DNA of 64,000 nucleotides from Acidovorax sp. YS12 (GCA_021496925.1 CP053915.1:992001-1056000); one strand, 5' to 3'. Shown: positions 45,559 to 58,031, counted from the stretch's first letter. Made by a program: numbers and translations. Notes: generated from the sequence alone by a model not told the origin.

Positions 45559-47031
45559 ATGAGTGCCAGCACCTCCACCAGCGGCGAACTGCGCCGCGCC
45601 CTCAAGGCACGCCACCTGTCGATGATCGCCATCGGCGGCTCCATCGGCACCGGCCTCTTCGTGGCCTCGGGCGCCACCATCTCCCAGGCCGGGCCCGGCG
45701 GCGCCGTGCTGGCCTACATGGTCGTGGGCCTGATGGTGTACTTCCTCATGACCAGCCTGGGCGAAATGGCGGCCTACCTGCCCGTCTCGGGCTCGTTCTC
45801 CACCTATGGCGCGCGCTACGTGGACGAAGGCTTCGGCTTCGCCCTGGGCTGGAACTACTGGTACAACTGGGCCGTGACCATCGCGGTGGACCTGGTGGCG
45901 GCGCAGCTCGTCATGGCCTACTGGTTCCCGGGGGGCAACGGCGTGCTGTGGAGCGCCGTGTTCCTGGCCATCATGTTCGCGCTCAACGCCATCTCGGTGA
46001 AGGGCTTCGGCGAGGCCGAGTACTGGTTCGCCGCCATCAAGGTGGTGACGGTGATCGTCTTCATCGGCCTGGGCCTGCTGATGGTGCTGGGCATCCTGCG
46101 CGGCGGCGCGCCCGAAGGCCTGTGGGGCAACCTGGCGCTGTGGACGCAGGGCGACGCGCCGTTCGCCGGGGGCTTCTCGGCGCTGATCGGCGTGGCCATG
46201 ATCGTCGGCTTCTCGTTCCAGGGCACGGAGCTGATCGGCATCGCCGCCGGCGAGTCGCAGGACCCGGCCAAGAACATTCCGCGCGCCGTGCGCCAGGTGT
46301 TCTGGCGCATCCTGCTGTTCTACGTGTTCGCCATCCTGGTCATCAGCCTGCTCATTCCGTACACCGACCCGCAGTTGCTGAAGAACGACGTGGGCGACAT
46401 CAGCGTCAGCCCGTTCACGCTGGTGTTCGAGCGCGCCGGCCTGCTCTCGGCCGCCGCGGTGATGAACGCGGTGGTGCTGACCTCGGTGCTCTCGGCGGGC
46501 AACTCGGGCATGTACGCGTCCACGCGCATGCTCTACACCCTGGCGCGCCAGCGCATGGCGCCGCGCATCTTCGCGCGCGTCAGCGCCAACGGCGTGCCGG
46601 TGATGGCGCTGCTGGCCACCACCGCCGTGGCCGGGCTGTGCTTCCTGACCAACATCTTCAGCCCGCAAGCGGTCTACATCTGGCTGCTGAACCTCTCGGG
46701 CATGACCGGCTTCATCGCCTGGCTCGGCATCGCCATCAGCCACTACCGCTTCCGCAAGGCCTACGAGCTGCAGGGGCTGGACCTGAACGCCCTGCCCTAC
46801 CGCACCACCTCGTTCCCCTTCGGCCCGATCTTCGCCTTCGTGCTGTGCCTGGTCATCACGCTGGGCCAGAACTACCAGGCCTTCATGCAGGAGCGCATCG
46901 ACTGGGCCGGCGTGGTGGCCACCTACATCGGCCTGCCGCTGTTCTTCGTCATCTGGTTCGGCTACCGCTGGGCCAAGGGCTCGCGCATCGTGCCCTATGC
47001 CGAGATGCGCGTGCACCCTGAGCCGCACTGA
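45559..47031 (+). CDS. lysP: Lysine-specific permease
   Basis: A 490-residue amino acid-polyamine-organocation permease with twelve predicted membrane segments. It follows E. coli LysP closely: LKARHLSMIAIGGSIGTGLF, GEMAAYLPVSGSFSTYGARYVDEGFGFALGWNYWYNWA and GVAMIVGFSFQGTELIGIAAGESQDPAKNIP. It imports L-lysine with protons. The 83-bp leader after the trpZ terminator is C-rich and lacks a ribosome binding site. CadC-type co-sensing, known for E. coli LysP, cannot be inferred here. Confidence 0.9.
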   Translation: MSASTSTSGELRRALKARHLSMIAIGGSIGTGLFVASGATISQAGPGGAVLAYMVVGLMVYFLMTSLGEMAAYLPVSGSFSTYGARYVDEGFGFALGWNYWYNWAVTIAVDLVAAQLVMAYWFPGGNGVLWSAVFLAIMFALNAISVKGFGEAEYWFAAIKVVTVIVFIGLGLLMVLGILRGGAPEGLWGNLALWTQGDAPFAGGFSALIGVAMIVGFSFQGTELIGIAAGESQDPAKNIPRAVRQVFWRILLFYVFAILVISLLIPYTDPQLLKNDVGDISVSPFTLVFERAGLLSAAAVMNAVVLTSVLSAGNSGMYASTRMLYTLARQRMAPRIFARVSANGVPVMALLATTAVAGLCFLTNIFSPQAVYIWLLNLSGMTGFIAWLGIAISHYRFRKAYELQGLDLNALPYRTTSFPFGPIFAFVLCLVITLGQNYQAFMQERIDWAGVVATYIGLPLFFVIWFGYRWAKGSRIVPYAEMRVHPEPH

Positions 47032-47040
47032 GTTTCAGGC

Positions 47041-47092
47041 ATAAAAATGGCCTTCAGCCCTTGCTAGGCAAGCGCTGGACGCTATGGTTTTT
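47041..47092 (-). repeat. Short palindrome, copy 10
   Basis: On the minus strand: CATAGCGTCCAGCGCTTG, loop, CAAGGGCTGAAGGCC and TTTTTAT; follows lysP in inverted orientation. Confidence 0.7.
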
Positions 47093-47152
47093 GATCTTCC
47101 CGTCAGAAGTTTTGGCGTGATGAGCGGGCATGGCGGATTCGTTCACACGTTC

Positions 47153-47491
47153 TCAGTGCGCGCAACGCGCCGGCGGCTGCTGCGCGCGTTCGGCCAATGC
47201 GCGCAGCAGGCGGGCGCGGTGCTGGCGCTCCACCCGCTGGCGCTGCTCGCCGGTGAGCGCGGCCTCCAGCGCCCACAGCAGCGGCAGGCCGACGTGGACG
47301 TTGGCGCTGCGCGTGCGCGCATAGGCCTCCACCGCGCCCAGCACGCGCACCTGGTGCAGCGAGTGGATGCCCGCGCGCGCCAGCATGTGCCGCGCGAGGT
47401 GGTCCAGCCCCGGCAGGCCGGCCTCGGTGACGGCCCCGCCGCAGAAAGGGCCCGGGGCGGCGCCGTGCCGCAACGGTGGTGTGGAAGTCAT
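47153..47491 (-). CDS. TfoX C-terminal domain protein
   Basis: A 112-residue protein whose middle (EAGLPGLDHLARHMLARAGIHSLHQVRVLGAVEAYARTRSANVHVGLPLLWALEAALTG) matches the C-terminal helix-hairpin-helix-like domain of TfoX/Sxy competence regulators. The N-terminal TfoX domain is absent, as in many stand-alone family members. Function unknown; a link to competence should not be assumed. The start at 47491 was chosen because the residues upstream do not resemble the family. Confidence 0.75.
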   Translation of the reverse strand: MTSTPPLRHGAAPGPFCGGAVTEAGLPGLDHLARHMLARAGIHSLHQVRVLGAVEAYARTRSANVHVGLPLLWALEAALTGEQRQRVERQHRARLLRALAERAQQPPARCAH

Positions 47492-47700
47492 GGGCAACTC
47501 GGCTCGAAGAGGAAAACCGGCCGATTGTTCGCAATCGCCGCCGCGCGCGCCATGCACGAGCACTCACGACGCATCACGGTTAAGGATTCTTCACGATTTC
47601 CATAAGAAATATGTGGATATTCAAATGCGGATAAAGGCCGTTCCCTGCATGGACAAGGTTCTCCTGCAGTCCACCGGGCAAACGCGGGATGCCTAGCATC

Positions 47701-47740
47701 TTGACGTCGAGGGACAGCGCAATATACTTTTGCTATATAC
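47701..47740 (+). promoter_or_regulatory. vapBC promoter and operator candidate
   Basis: TTGACG (47701-47706), 16-bp spacer, TATACT (47723-47728). ATATAC occurs at 47722-47727 and again at 47735-47740, overlapping the -10 and the likely start of transcription, as expected for an autoregulated toxin-antitoxin promoter. Confidence 0.6.
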
Positions 47741-47760
47741 CCGTTTCCAAGGAGCTTGGC

Positions 47761-47994
47761 ATGTCCATCGGCACCGTCTTCGTCAACAATCGCACCCAGG
47801 CCGTCCGCCTTCCGCTGGACGTGCGCCTGCCCGAGGGCGTGCACAAGGTGGAAATACGCGCCAAGGGCAACGAACGCATCATTGCCCCCATCGGCCAGAC
47901 CTGGGACAGCTTCTTCCTCGGCGGCCCCGCCGTCAGCGACGACTTCCTGCCCGAGCGCGCCAGCCAGCACCAGGCGGAACGGGAACCGCTCTGA
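47761..47994 (+). CDS. vapB: VapB-type antitoxin
   Basis: A 77-residue AbrB/SpoVT-like antitoxin: GTVFVNNRTQAVRLPLDVRLPEGVHKVEIRAKGNERIIAP, followed by a C-terminal toxin-binding tail (TWDSFFLGGPAVSDDFLPERA). It should bind its own promoter and neutralise the downstream VapC. An AAGGAG ribosome binding site precedes the ATG; the frame is open upstream but that part is not antitoxin-like. The stop overlaps the vapC start (TGATG). Confidence 0.9.
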   Translation: MSIGTVFVNNRTQAVRLPLDVRLPEGVHKVEIRAKGNERIIAPIGQTWDSFFLGGPAVSDDFLPERASQHQAEREPL

Positions 47995-48404
47995 TGCTGC
48001 GCTACCTGCTGGACACCAACATCGTCATCTACGTGCTGAAGCGGCGCCCTGTCGAGGTCCTGTCCACCTTCAACGCCCACGCCAGCCGCATGGCGATTTC
48101 CTCCATCACGCTGGCCGAGCTGTTGCACGGCGCGGAAAAAAGCAGCCGCGTCAGCGAGAACCTGTCCGCCATCGAGGACTTTTGCAGCCGCCTCCAGGTG
48201 CTGCCCTACGGCACCAAGGCCGCCCAGCACTACGGCGCCATCCGTGCCGCCCTGGAGAAGCTGGGCCAGCCCATCGGCGTGAACGACCTGCACATCGCGG
48301 GCCACGCGCGCAGCGAGGGCCTGGTGCTGGTCACAAACAATGTCTCGGAATTCGCGCGCGTGCCCGCGCTCGAAGTGGAGAACTGGGTCAACCCCGGCCG
48401 GTAA
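47994..48404 (+). CDS. vapC: VapC-type PIN-domain toxin
   Basis: A 136-residue PIN ribonuclease. The acidic metal-binding residues are Asp 7 (YLLDTN), Glu 42 (LAELLHG) and Asp 98 (VNDLHIAGHA), with TNNVSEF at the fourth site. Known VapCs cut initiator tRNA or rRNA when freed from VapB. Start fixed by the TGATG overlap with vapB. Length and motifs are intact, so the toxin is probably active. Confidence 0.92.
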   Translation: MLRYLLDTNIVIYVLKRRPVEVLSTFNAHASRMAISSITLAELLHGAEKSSRVSENLSAIEDFCSRLQVLPYGTKAAQHYGAIRAALEKLGQPIGVNDLHIAGHARSEGLVLVTNNVSEFARVPALEVENWVNPGR

Positions 48405-48422
48405 GCCCGGAAGCGGTACCCC

Positions 48423-48821
48423 CTACATCCCCAGCGGCAAATCGACCCTCTTCAGCGTGCGCAGCACGAAGCTCGACTGGCTGTGGCGTATGCCCTTGAT
48501 CTTGTAGAGCTTCTCGCGCAGCAGGCGCTCGTAGTCGCGCGTGTCCTTCACCACCACGCGCAGCAGGTAGTCGTACCCGCCCGACACCAGGTGCGCCTCG
48601 ACCACCTCGGGAATCGTGGCCAGCGCCTCGCCGAACTTCTCCAGCGTGTTGTCGGAATGGCTGTCGAGCGTGACCATGAGCAGCACCGTGTCGGAGAGCC
48701 CCAGCGCCTGCGGGTTCAGGCGCACGGTGTAGCCCTCGATGACGCCGGCCTCCTCCATCTTGCGGATGCGCGCCCGCGGCGGCATACTTGCCTGCATCGA
48801 GGCGCTCTTACCGGAGCGCAC
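48423..48821 (-). pseudogene. Lrp/AsnC regulator lacking most of its HTH
   Basis: About 115 residues of a normal Lrp/AsnC protein remain: RARIRKMEEAGVIEGYTVRLNPQALGLSDTVLLMVTL, then the RAM effector domain with VVEAHLVSGGYDYLLRVVVKD. Family members are about 150-165 residues and begin with a winged HTH; here the first two HTH helices are missing and the possible GTG start at 48821 runs straight into a hairpin. Probably a 5'-truncated remnant, or a protein that can still dimerise but not bind DNA. It lies next to vapBC, which may mark an old rearrangement. Confidence 0.65.
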
Positions 48822-48832
48822 GGCATGGCAAG

Positions 48833-48860
48833 GCCCCGGCGGGTTACCGCCCGCCGGGGC
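48833..48860. terminator. Strong 11-bp hairpin downstream of the acyl-CoA synthetase
   Basis: GCCCCGGCGGG, loop TTACCG, CCCGCCGGGGC. There is no T run, so intrinsic termination is uncertain; it could block 3' exonucleases. Confidence 0.5.
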
Positions 48861-48894
48861 GCTTGATCTGCCACTGGATCAAACTCCTCCCGGC

Positions 48895-50436
48895 CTACCC
48901 GGCATAGCCGTCGCGCAGTTCACGCTTGAGCACCTTACCGATGGCGCTGCGCGGCAGCTCCGCCACGAAGCGCAGGTCCGCGAGGCGCTGCATCTTGCCC
49001 GCGCGCTGGTTGTACCAGTCCTTCACCGCGCCGGGCGCTGCCACCTGCCCGGCGCGCGGCACGACGAAGGCCACCGGCGTCTCGCCCCACTGCGCCGAGG
49101 GCACGCCCACCACCGCCACGTCCTCCACCGCCGGGTGCGCGCGCAGCTGCGCTTCGAGGTCGCTGGGGTAGATGTTGAAGCCGCCGCTGATGATCATGTC
49201 CTTGCGGCGATCGACCAGGATGAGAAAGCCGTCGGCGTCGAAGCGCCCCACATCGCCCGTGCGGATGAAGCGCTTGCCCGTGGCGTCGAACCACTCGGCC
49301 TCGCGCGTCTTCCCGGGCTGGTTGTGGTAGCCGGTCATCATGCCGGGCGAATGGCCCACCACCTCGCCCGCCACGCCGGGCGGCACCTCGCGGCCGGCTT
49401 CGTCGATCAGGCGGATGTCGTGCCCCTCGGCGGGCTGGCCGACGGTGTGCAGCTTGTCCGGGTGCCGGTGCGCGTCGAGGATGCAGGTGCCGCCGCCCTC
49501 GGTCATGCCGTAGAACTCGGTCAGCGCCCCGGGCCAGCGCGCCAGCACGTCGGCCTTGAGCGCGGCGTGGAACGGCGCGCTGGTGCAGAACTTGAAACGG
49601 AACGCCGACAGGTCGTAGCCGCCGAACTGCGGCAGCGCCATGATGCGCTGGTACTGCACCGGCACCAGCATGGTGTGCGTGGCGCGGTGCTCCTGGGCCA
49701 GCGCCAGGTAGCGCGCGGCGTCGAACTTGCCCATCAGCACCACGCGGCCGCCGAAGGCCAGCGTGGGAAAGAACACCACCAGCGTGGTGTTGGAGTACAG
49801 CGGCGTGGCCAGCAGCGTCGTGCCCTGCGGGCCGTAGCCGAACAGCGCGCCCCGGCGGATGTGCACCCAGCGCATGCCGTGCGACTGCACGATGCCCTTG
49901 GGCACGCCGGTGGTGCCGGAGGAGTAGATGATGTTGAACGGCGCCGCGGGCACCACCGCCACAGGCGCGGGCCGCGCGCCCTCGGGGGCAAGCCAGTCAT
50001 CCAGGGGCTGGCCCTGGGCCGCGGCGTCCAGCGCGATGCAGCGCGGCGCGCCAGGGCCCTGCGGCGCCAGGCCCTGCGCAGCCTGGTCGATGAACAGCAG
50101 GCGCGCCTCGGCGTCGCGCAGCATGGAGGCCAGGCTCTCGGCCGACGACGACGGCGCCAGCGGCGCCACCACGACCCCGGCGCGCAGCGCCCCGAGGAAC
50201 ACCGCCGCACAGGGCACGGCGTTGAGCGCGCACAGCGCCACGGCCTCGCCCGGGCGCACGCCGTCGCGCTGCAGCGCGGCAGCCACGCGGTCCATCAGGG
50301 CATCGAGCGCGGCGTAGGTCAGCGTCTGGTGCGCGTCGCACAGCGCCGGGTGGTCCGGCTGCTGGCGCGCGTGTTCGCGGACCAGGTCGGACAGCGGGCG
50401 GAACGGCGAATCCAGCGGCGGGGTCGCGGGGGGCAT
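48895..50436 (-). CDS. AMP-dependent acyl-CoA synthetase
   Basis: A 513-residue adenylate-forming enzyme: P-loop FNIIYSSGTTGVPKGIVQSH, LTEFYGMTEGGG, RTGDVGRFDADGFLILVDRRKDMIISGGFNIYP and the C-terminal catalytic Lys in RSAIGKVLKREL. It activates a carboxylic acid to its CoA ester; medium-chain or aromatic acids are both possible. ATG 50436 has a CGGAG ribosome binding site; the in-frame ATG at 50454 does not. It lies downstream of a 3-hydroxyacyl-CoA dehydrogenase in the same direction. Confidence 0.9.
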   Translation of the reverse strand: MPPATPPLDSPFRPLSDLVREHARQQPDHPALCDAHQTLTYAALDALMDRVAAALQRDGVRPGEAVALCALNAVPCAAVFLGALRAGVVVAPLAPSSSAESLASMLRDAEARLLFIDQAAQGLAPQGPGAPRCIALDAAAQGQPLDDWLAPEGARPAPVAVVPAAPFNIIYSSGTTGVPKGIVQSHGMRWVHIRRGALFGYGPQGTTLLATPLYSNTTLVVFFPTLAFGGRVVLMGKFDAARYLALAQEHRATHTMLVPVQYQRIMALPQFGGYDLSAFRFKFCTSAPFHAALKADVLARWPGALTEFYGMTEGGGTCILDAHRHPDKLHTVGQPAEGHDIRLIDEAGREVPPGVAGEVVGHSPGMMTGYHNQPGKTREAEWFDATGKRFIRTGDVGRFDADGFLILVDRRKDMIISGGFNIYPSDLEAQLRAHPAVEDVAVVGVPSAQWGETPVAFVVPRAGQVAAPGAVKDWYNQRAGKMQRLADLRFVAELPRSAIGKVLKRELRDGYAG

Positions 50437-50455
50437 GCGGTGTCTCCGGGACATT

Positions 50456-50494
50456 ACAAAAATGAGAGCTGCCAGCGCTTGTCCAGCAAGGGTT

Positions 50495-50509
<15 letters not shown>
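50456..50509 (-). repeat. Short palindrome, copy 11
   Basis: AGAGCTGCCAGCGCTTGTCC, AGCAAGGGTTTCAGCG; it extends a few bases into the 3' end of the 3-hydroxyacyl-CoA dehydrogenase gene and may supply its last codons (EEIR). Confidence 0.65.
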
Positions 50510-51868
<1,359 letters not shown>

Positions 51869-51943
51869 GGGCAAGTCTCCGGGTAATGCAAAAGGTGCCG
51901 CCATTCTGTGGACGCCAAACGCTTTTTACAATCACCCTTTCGA

Positions 51944-51970
51944 TTGACAAACCGTCAAGCACCATTTGAC
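51944..51970. promoter_or_regulatory. LysR-type operator candidate
   Basis: TTGAC-N5-GTCAA (51944-51958), a perfect 5-bp-arm palindrome, and a half-repeat TTGAC at 51966-51970, in the gap between the divergent dehydrogenase and LysR genes. Confidence 0.5.
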
Positions 51971-51980
51971 AATCAAGCCC

Positions 51981-52877
51981 ATGGATCTGACCTCGCTGAG
52001 CCTGTTCGTGGACATCGTGGACTGCGGCAACCTGAGCCAGGCGGCGCGCAAGCTCAAGATGACGCGCGCCAACGTCAGCTACCACCTGGCGCAGCTGGAA
52101 AAATCGGTGGGCGTGCAGCTGCTGCGGCGCACCACGCGGCGCATGGAGCCGACCGAAGTGGGCCTGCGCCTGTACGCGCACGGCCGCACCATCCGCAACG
52201 AGATGCTGGCGGCGCGCGAAACCGTCACCAGCCTGGGCCAGGAGCTGCAGGGGCGCGTGGGCATCAGCGTGCCCAGCGGCTACGGGCAGATGGTGATGGC
52301 CGACTGGCTCATCGCGTTCAAGCGCCAGTACCCGGGCATCGTGCTCGACGTGCTGTTCGAGAACCGCGCCGACAACCTGCGCGACGAGGTGGACATCGCC
52401 ATCCGCGTGATCCAGGAGCCGCCGCCCTCGCTGGTGGCGCGCAGCCTGGGCGACGTGCGCTACCTCGCCTGCGCCGCGCGCGCCTGGTGCCAGGCCCACG
52501 CGCTGCCGCGCACGCTGCAGGACCTGCAGGGCGCGCCCATCATCACCTCGGGCGCCGTGGGGCGGCAGCTGCGCCTGTCGGCCTACCAGGGCAGCGCGCG
52601 GCACGAGGTGCTGCTCGAACCGACGCTGATCTCCGAGCACTTTCCGTTCCTGCGCTCGGCCATCCTGGCCGGCCTGGGCGTGGGCCTGGTGCCCGACTAC
52701 GTGGTGCAGGCCGAGGTGGCCAGCGGCGAGGTGCTGGCCACGCTGCAGGACTGGCGCCTGAGCATCTTCGGCACGCGCATGTACCTGCTGTACATGCCCG
52801 ACCGCCACCAGACCCGCGCCGTGCGCACCTGCATCGACTACCTGCTGGCCTGCGCTGCAAGGGACACAACCCCCTGA
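51981..52877 (+). CDS. LysR family transcriptional regulator
   Basis: A 298-residue LysR regulator: N-terminal HTH MDLTSLSLFVDIVDCGNLSQAARKLKMTRANVSYHLAQLEKSVGVQLLRRTTR and an effector domain (GRVGISVPSGYGQMVMADWL, EVDIAIRV). It is divergent from the 3-hydroxyacyl-CoA dehydrogenase-acyl-CoA synthetase operon, its likely target, with a palindrome between. A TTG lies five codons upstream but the ATG at 51981 starts the conserved helix. Its stop codon lies within the start of repeat copy D. Confidence 0.9.
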   Translation: MDLTSLSLFVDIVDCGNLSQAARKLKMTRANVSYHLAQLEKSVGVQLLRRTTRRMEPTEVGLRLYAHGRTIRNEMLAARETVTSLGQELQGRVGISVPSGYGQMVMADWLIAFKRQYPGIVLDVLFENRADNLRDEVDIAIRVIQEPPPSLVARSLGDVRYLACAARAWCQAHALPRTLQDLQGAPIITSGAVGRQLRLSAYQGSARHEVLLEPTLISEHFPFLRSAILAGLGVGLVPDYVVQAEVASGEVLATLQDWRLSIFGTRMYLLYMPDRHQTRAVRTCIDYLLACAARDTTP

Positions 52878-53012
52878 GCGGTTGCGCCGCTTCCCCCTTC
52901 TCTCGAATGGCTGCGCCATTCGGGAAGGGGGACGACGCCAGCGCGGCGGTGCGGGGCGGCCGGCTGAGGCCCTTGCGCGGCGTCTGCTGGCATGGGCCGC
53001 GCCGGTTTCATG
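52868..53012 (+). repeat. 130-bp structured repeat, copy D
   Basis: Plus-strand copy behind the LysR gene, whose TGA is part of the repeat's CCCCCTGAGCGG start. Cap hairpin GAATGGC-TGC-GCCATTC; ends in GGGCCGCGCCGGTTTCATG. Confidence 0.75.
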
Positions 53013-53068
53013 GGACGCGGGCTGGACGCACGCTGGACGCGCACGGCAGCCGCTATACTCGCGCGATT

Positions 53069-53286
53069 CGTCAGGAGAGAGTGCCCCGCCACACCCGGTG
53101 AGCGGCACCGCCGAAGGCGCAGGCACCCGCCGAACGCTCAGGCAAAAGGACTGGCCAAGCGCCCGTGGCGACACGGGCGTTCCCTTGCTGGAGAGAGGCC
53201 GCCGCAGCGACGCGGCCCACCGAAGGAGCAAGCCCCATGCGTTGCAGCGGCGGGGTGAATCTCTCAGGTAAAGAGGACAGCAGGGC
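53069..53286 (+). ncRNA. Tandem glycine riboswitch
   Basis: Two glycine aptamers in series. Aptamer 1 (about 53069-53155) has GGAGAGAG, CCGAAGGCGCAGGC and CTCAGGCAAAAGGACTGG; aptamer 2 (about 53184-53286) has TGCTGGAGAGAGGCC, CCGAAGGAGCAAG and CTCTCAGGTAAAGAGGACAGCA. A TATACT -10 lies at 53054-53059. It precedes gcvT-gcvH-gcvP, the usual target: glycine binding raises expression of the cleavage system. The downstream hairpin overlaps the 3' P1 strand of aptamer 2. Confidence 0.93.
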
Positions 53287-53325
53287 AAATTCCATGGCCC
53301 CCGGCCATGGCCCGCATTTGCCCTG
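53281..53325 (+). promoter_or_regulatory. Expression-platform hairpin next to the gcvT ribosome binding site
   Basis: CAGGGCAAAT (53281-53290) pairs perfectly with ATTTGCCCTG (53316-53325), and inside it CCATGGCC pairs with GGCCATGG. The right arm covers the first G of the GGAG ribosome binding site (53325-53328); the left arm shares bases with P1 of aptamer 2. Confidence 0.65.
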
Positions 53326-53337
53326 GAGACACGCACC

Positions 53338-54471
53338 TTGTCCGCCCCTGCCGCCCCCCTGCTGACCACGCCCCTCAACGCCCTGCACCTCGAACTCGGT
53401 GCCCGCATGGTGCCCTTCGCGGGCTATTCCATGCCAGTGCAGTACCCCGCCGGCCTGATGGCCGAGCACCTGCACACGCGCCAGGCGGCGGGCCTGTTCG
53501 ACGTCTCGCACATGGGCCAGCTCAAGCTCGTCGGCCCCGACGCCGCTGCCGCCTTCGAGACCCTGGTGCCCGTGGACGTGGCCGGCCTGCCCGAAGGCAG
53601 ACAGCGCTACGGCCTGCTGCTGAACGACGAAGGCGGCATCATCGACGACCTGATGTTCTTCAACCAGGGGGGCGATACCCTGTTCGTGATCGTCAACGGC
53701 GCCTGCAAGGCGGGTGACATCGCCCACATCCAGGCACGCATCGGCAGCCGCTGCCAGGTGGTGCCGATGCCCGGCCACGGCCTGCTGGCGCTGCAGGGCC
53801 CGCAGGCCGCCGCAGCCCTGGCGCGCCTGGTGCCCGGCGTGGAAAAGCTCGTTTTCATGAGCGGCGGCGGCTTCGCCTGGAACGGCGTGGAACTCTTCAT
53901 CACGCGCAGCGGCTACACCGGCGAGGACGGCTTCGAGATCTCCGTGCCCGGCGCGCAGGCCGAGGCGCTGGCGCGCGCCCTGCTGGCGCAGCCCGAGGTG
54001 AAGCCCATCGGCCTGGGCGCGCGCAACTCGCTGCGCCTGGAGGCGGGCCTGTGCCTGTACGGCAACGACATCGACACCACCACCACGCCGCCCGAGGGCG
54101 CGCTGAACTGGGCCATCCAGAAGGTGCGCCGCACCGGCGGCGCGCGCGCGGGCGGCTTCCCCGGCGCCGACAAGGTGCTGGCGCAGATCGACGACCCGGC
54201 GCTGCTCACGCGCAAGCGCGTCGGCCTGATCGCCAAGGAGCGCGTGCCCGTGCGCGAGCCCGCCGTGCTGGAGAACATGGACGGCCAGGCCATCGGCCAG
54301 GTCACCAGCGGGCTGCTCAGCCCCACGCTGAACCAGCCCATCGCGCTGGCCTACGTGCAGCCCGACTACGCCGCGCCCGGCACCGAGGTCTTCGCCATGG
54401 TGCGCGGCAAGCCCGTGCCCATGGTGGTGGCGCCCACGCCGTTCGTGCCCACGCGCTACTACCGCGGCTGA
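53338..54471 (+). CDS. gcvT: Glycine cleavage system T protein (aminomethyltransferase)
   Basis: A 377-residue GcvT: TPLNALHLELGARMVPFAGYSMPVQYPAGLMAEHLHTRQAAGLFDVSHMGQ, SGYTGEDGFEISVP and LRLEAGLCLYGND. It moves the methylene group from the lipoyl arm of GcvH to tetrahydrofolate and releases ammonia. The start is TTG at 53338, 9 nt after GGAG; the first ATG in frame is 23 codons later, inside the conserved N-terminus. Controlled by the tandem glycine riboswitch just upstream. Confidence 0.95.
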   Translation: MSAPAAPLLTTPLNALHLELGARMVPFAGYSMPVQYPAGLMAEHLHTRQAAGLFDVSHMGQLKLVGPDAAAAFETLVPVDVAGLPEGRQRYGLLLNDEGGIIDDLMFFNQGGDTLFVIVNGACKAGDIAHIQARIGSRCQVVPMPGHGLLALQGPQAAAALARLVPGVEKLVFMSGGGFAWNGVELFITRSGYTGEDGFEISVPGAQAEALARALLAQPEVKPIGLGARNSLRLEAGLCLYGNDIDTTTTPPEGALNWAIQKVRRTGGARAGGFPGADKVLAQIDDPALLTRKRVGLIAKERVPVREPAVLENMDGQAIGQVTSGLLSPTLNQPIALAYVQPDYAAPGTEVFAMVRGKPVPMVVAPTPFVPTRYYRG

Positions 54472-54560
54472 GAGGCTGATGGCCCCTGCCGGGGCGGCTA
54501 CATTGCACCCTGGCCCTTCTCGAAAAACCCCTTTTTTCCTTTTTCCCTGGAGCTTCCCCC

Positions 54561-54935
54561 ATGAGCATCAAATTCTCCAAAGACCATGAGTGGATCAACG
54601 CCGCCGACGCCGCCGCCGCGGTGGTGGGCATCACCGTGCACGCGCAGGACGCGCTGGGCGACGTGGTGTTCGTCGACCTGCCCGAAGTCGGCAAGACCTT
54701 CGCCCAGGGCGAAGTGGCCGGCGTGGTCGAGTCCGTGAAGGCCGCCGCCGACGTGTACATGCCCGTCACGGGCGAAATCGTCGAAGTCAACGAAGCCCTG
54801 CGCGCCGACCCGTCGCTGGCCAACAGCGACCCGCTGGGCGCGGGCTGGTTCTTCAAGGTCAAGCTCGCCAATGCCGGCGAGCTCAACGGACTGATGGACG
54901 AAACCGCCTACACCACCTTCGCCGCCAGCGCCTGA
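54561..54935 (+). CDS. gcvH: Glycine cleavage system H protein
   Basis: A 124-residue lipoyl carrier. The lipoylated Lys 60 is in VVESVKAAADVY; HEWI near the start and GITVHAQDALGDVVFVDLPEVG are family features. It shuttles the aminomethyl group from GcvP to GcvT. Separated from gcvT by 89 bp and from gcvP by 128 bp of repeat-rich sequence. A CTGGAG ribosome binding site precedes it. Confidence 0.95.
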   Translation: MSIKFSKDHEWINAADAAAAVVGITVHAQDALGDVVFVDLPEVGKTFAQGEVAGVVESVKAAADVYMPVTGEIVEVNEALRADPSLANSDPLGAGWFFKVKLANAGELNGLMDETAYTTFAASA

Positions 54936-54947
54936 GCGCCACGCCCC

Positions 54948-55042
54948 AAAAACCATAGCTGCCAGCGCTTGCTGCCAAAGGGTTTGAGAAAGAAATATCC
55001 CTCAAACACCTGGCAAACAAGCGCCAGCAGCTTCTTTTTTAA
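54948..55042. repeat. Inverted pair of short palindromes (copies 12 and 13)
   Basis: CATAGCTGCCAGCGCTTG...AAAGGGTTTGAG and, inverted, CTCAAACACC...CAAGCGCCAGCAGC with a T run. The two copies face each other and can fold into one long hairpin between gcvH and gcvP, which may lower gcvP transcription. Confidence 0.75.
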
Positions 55043-55063
55043 TAGCACCCCGAGATTGGCCCC

Positions 55064-57958
<2,895 letters not shown>

Positions 57959-58001
57959 AGCGCGCCAGACCAGCGCCGCCATGGCGCTGCCCCAGCAAAC
58001 A

Positions 58002-58031
58002 ACAAAGGCCCGGCAACGGGCCTTTGTCGTT
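58002..58031. terminator. Intrinsic terminator after gcvP
   Basis: ACAAAGGCCCG, GCAA tetraloop, CGGGCCTTTGT, then CGTTTT. It sits between convergent gcvP and intI. Confidence 0.88.
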
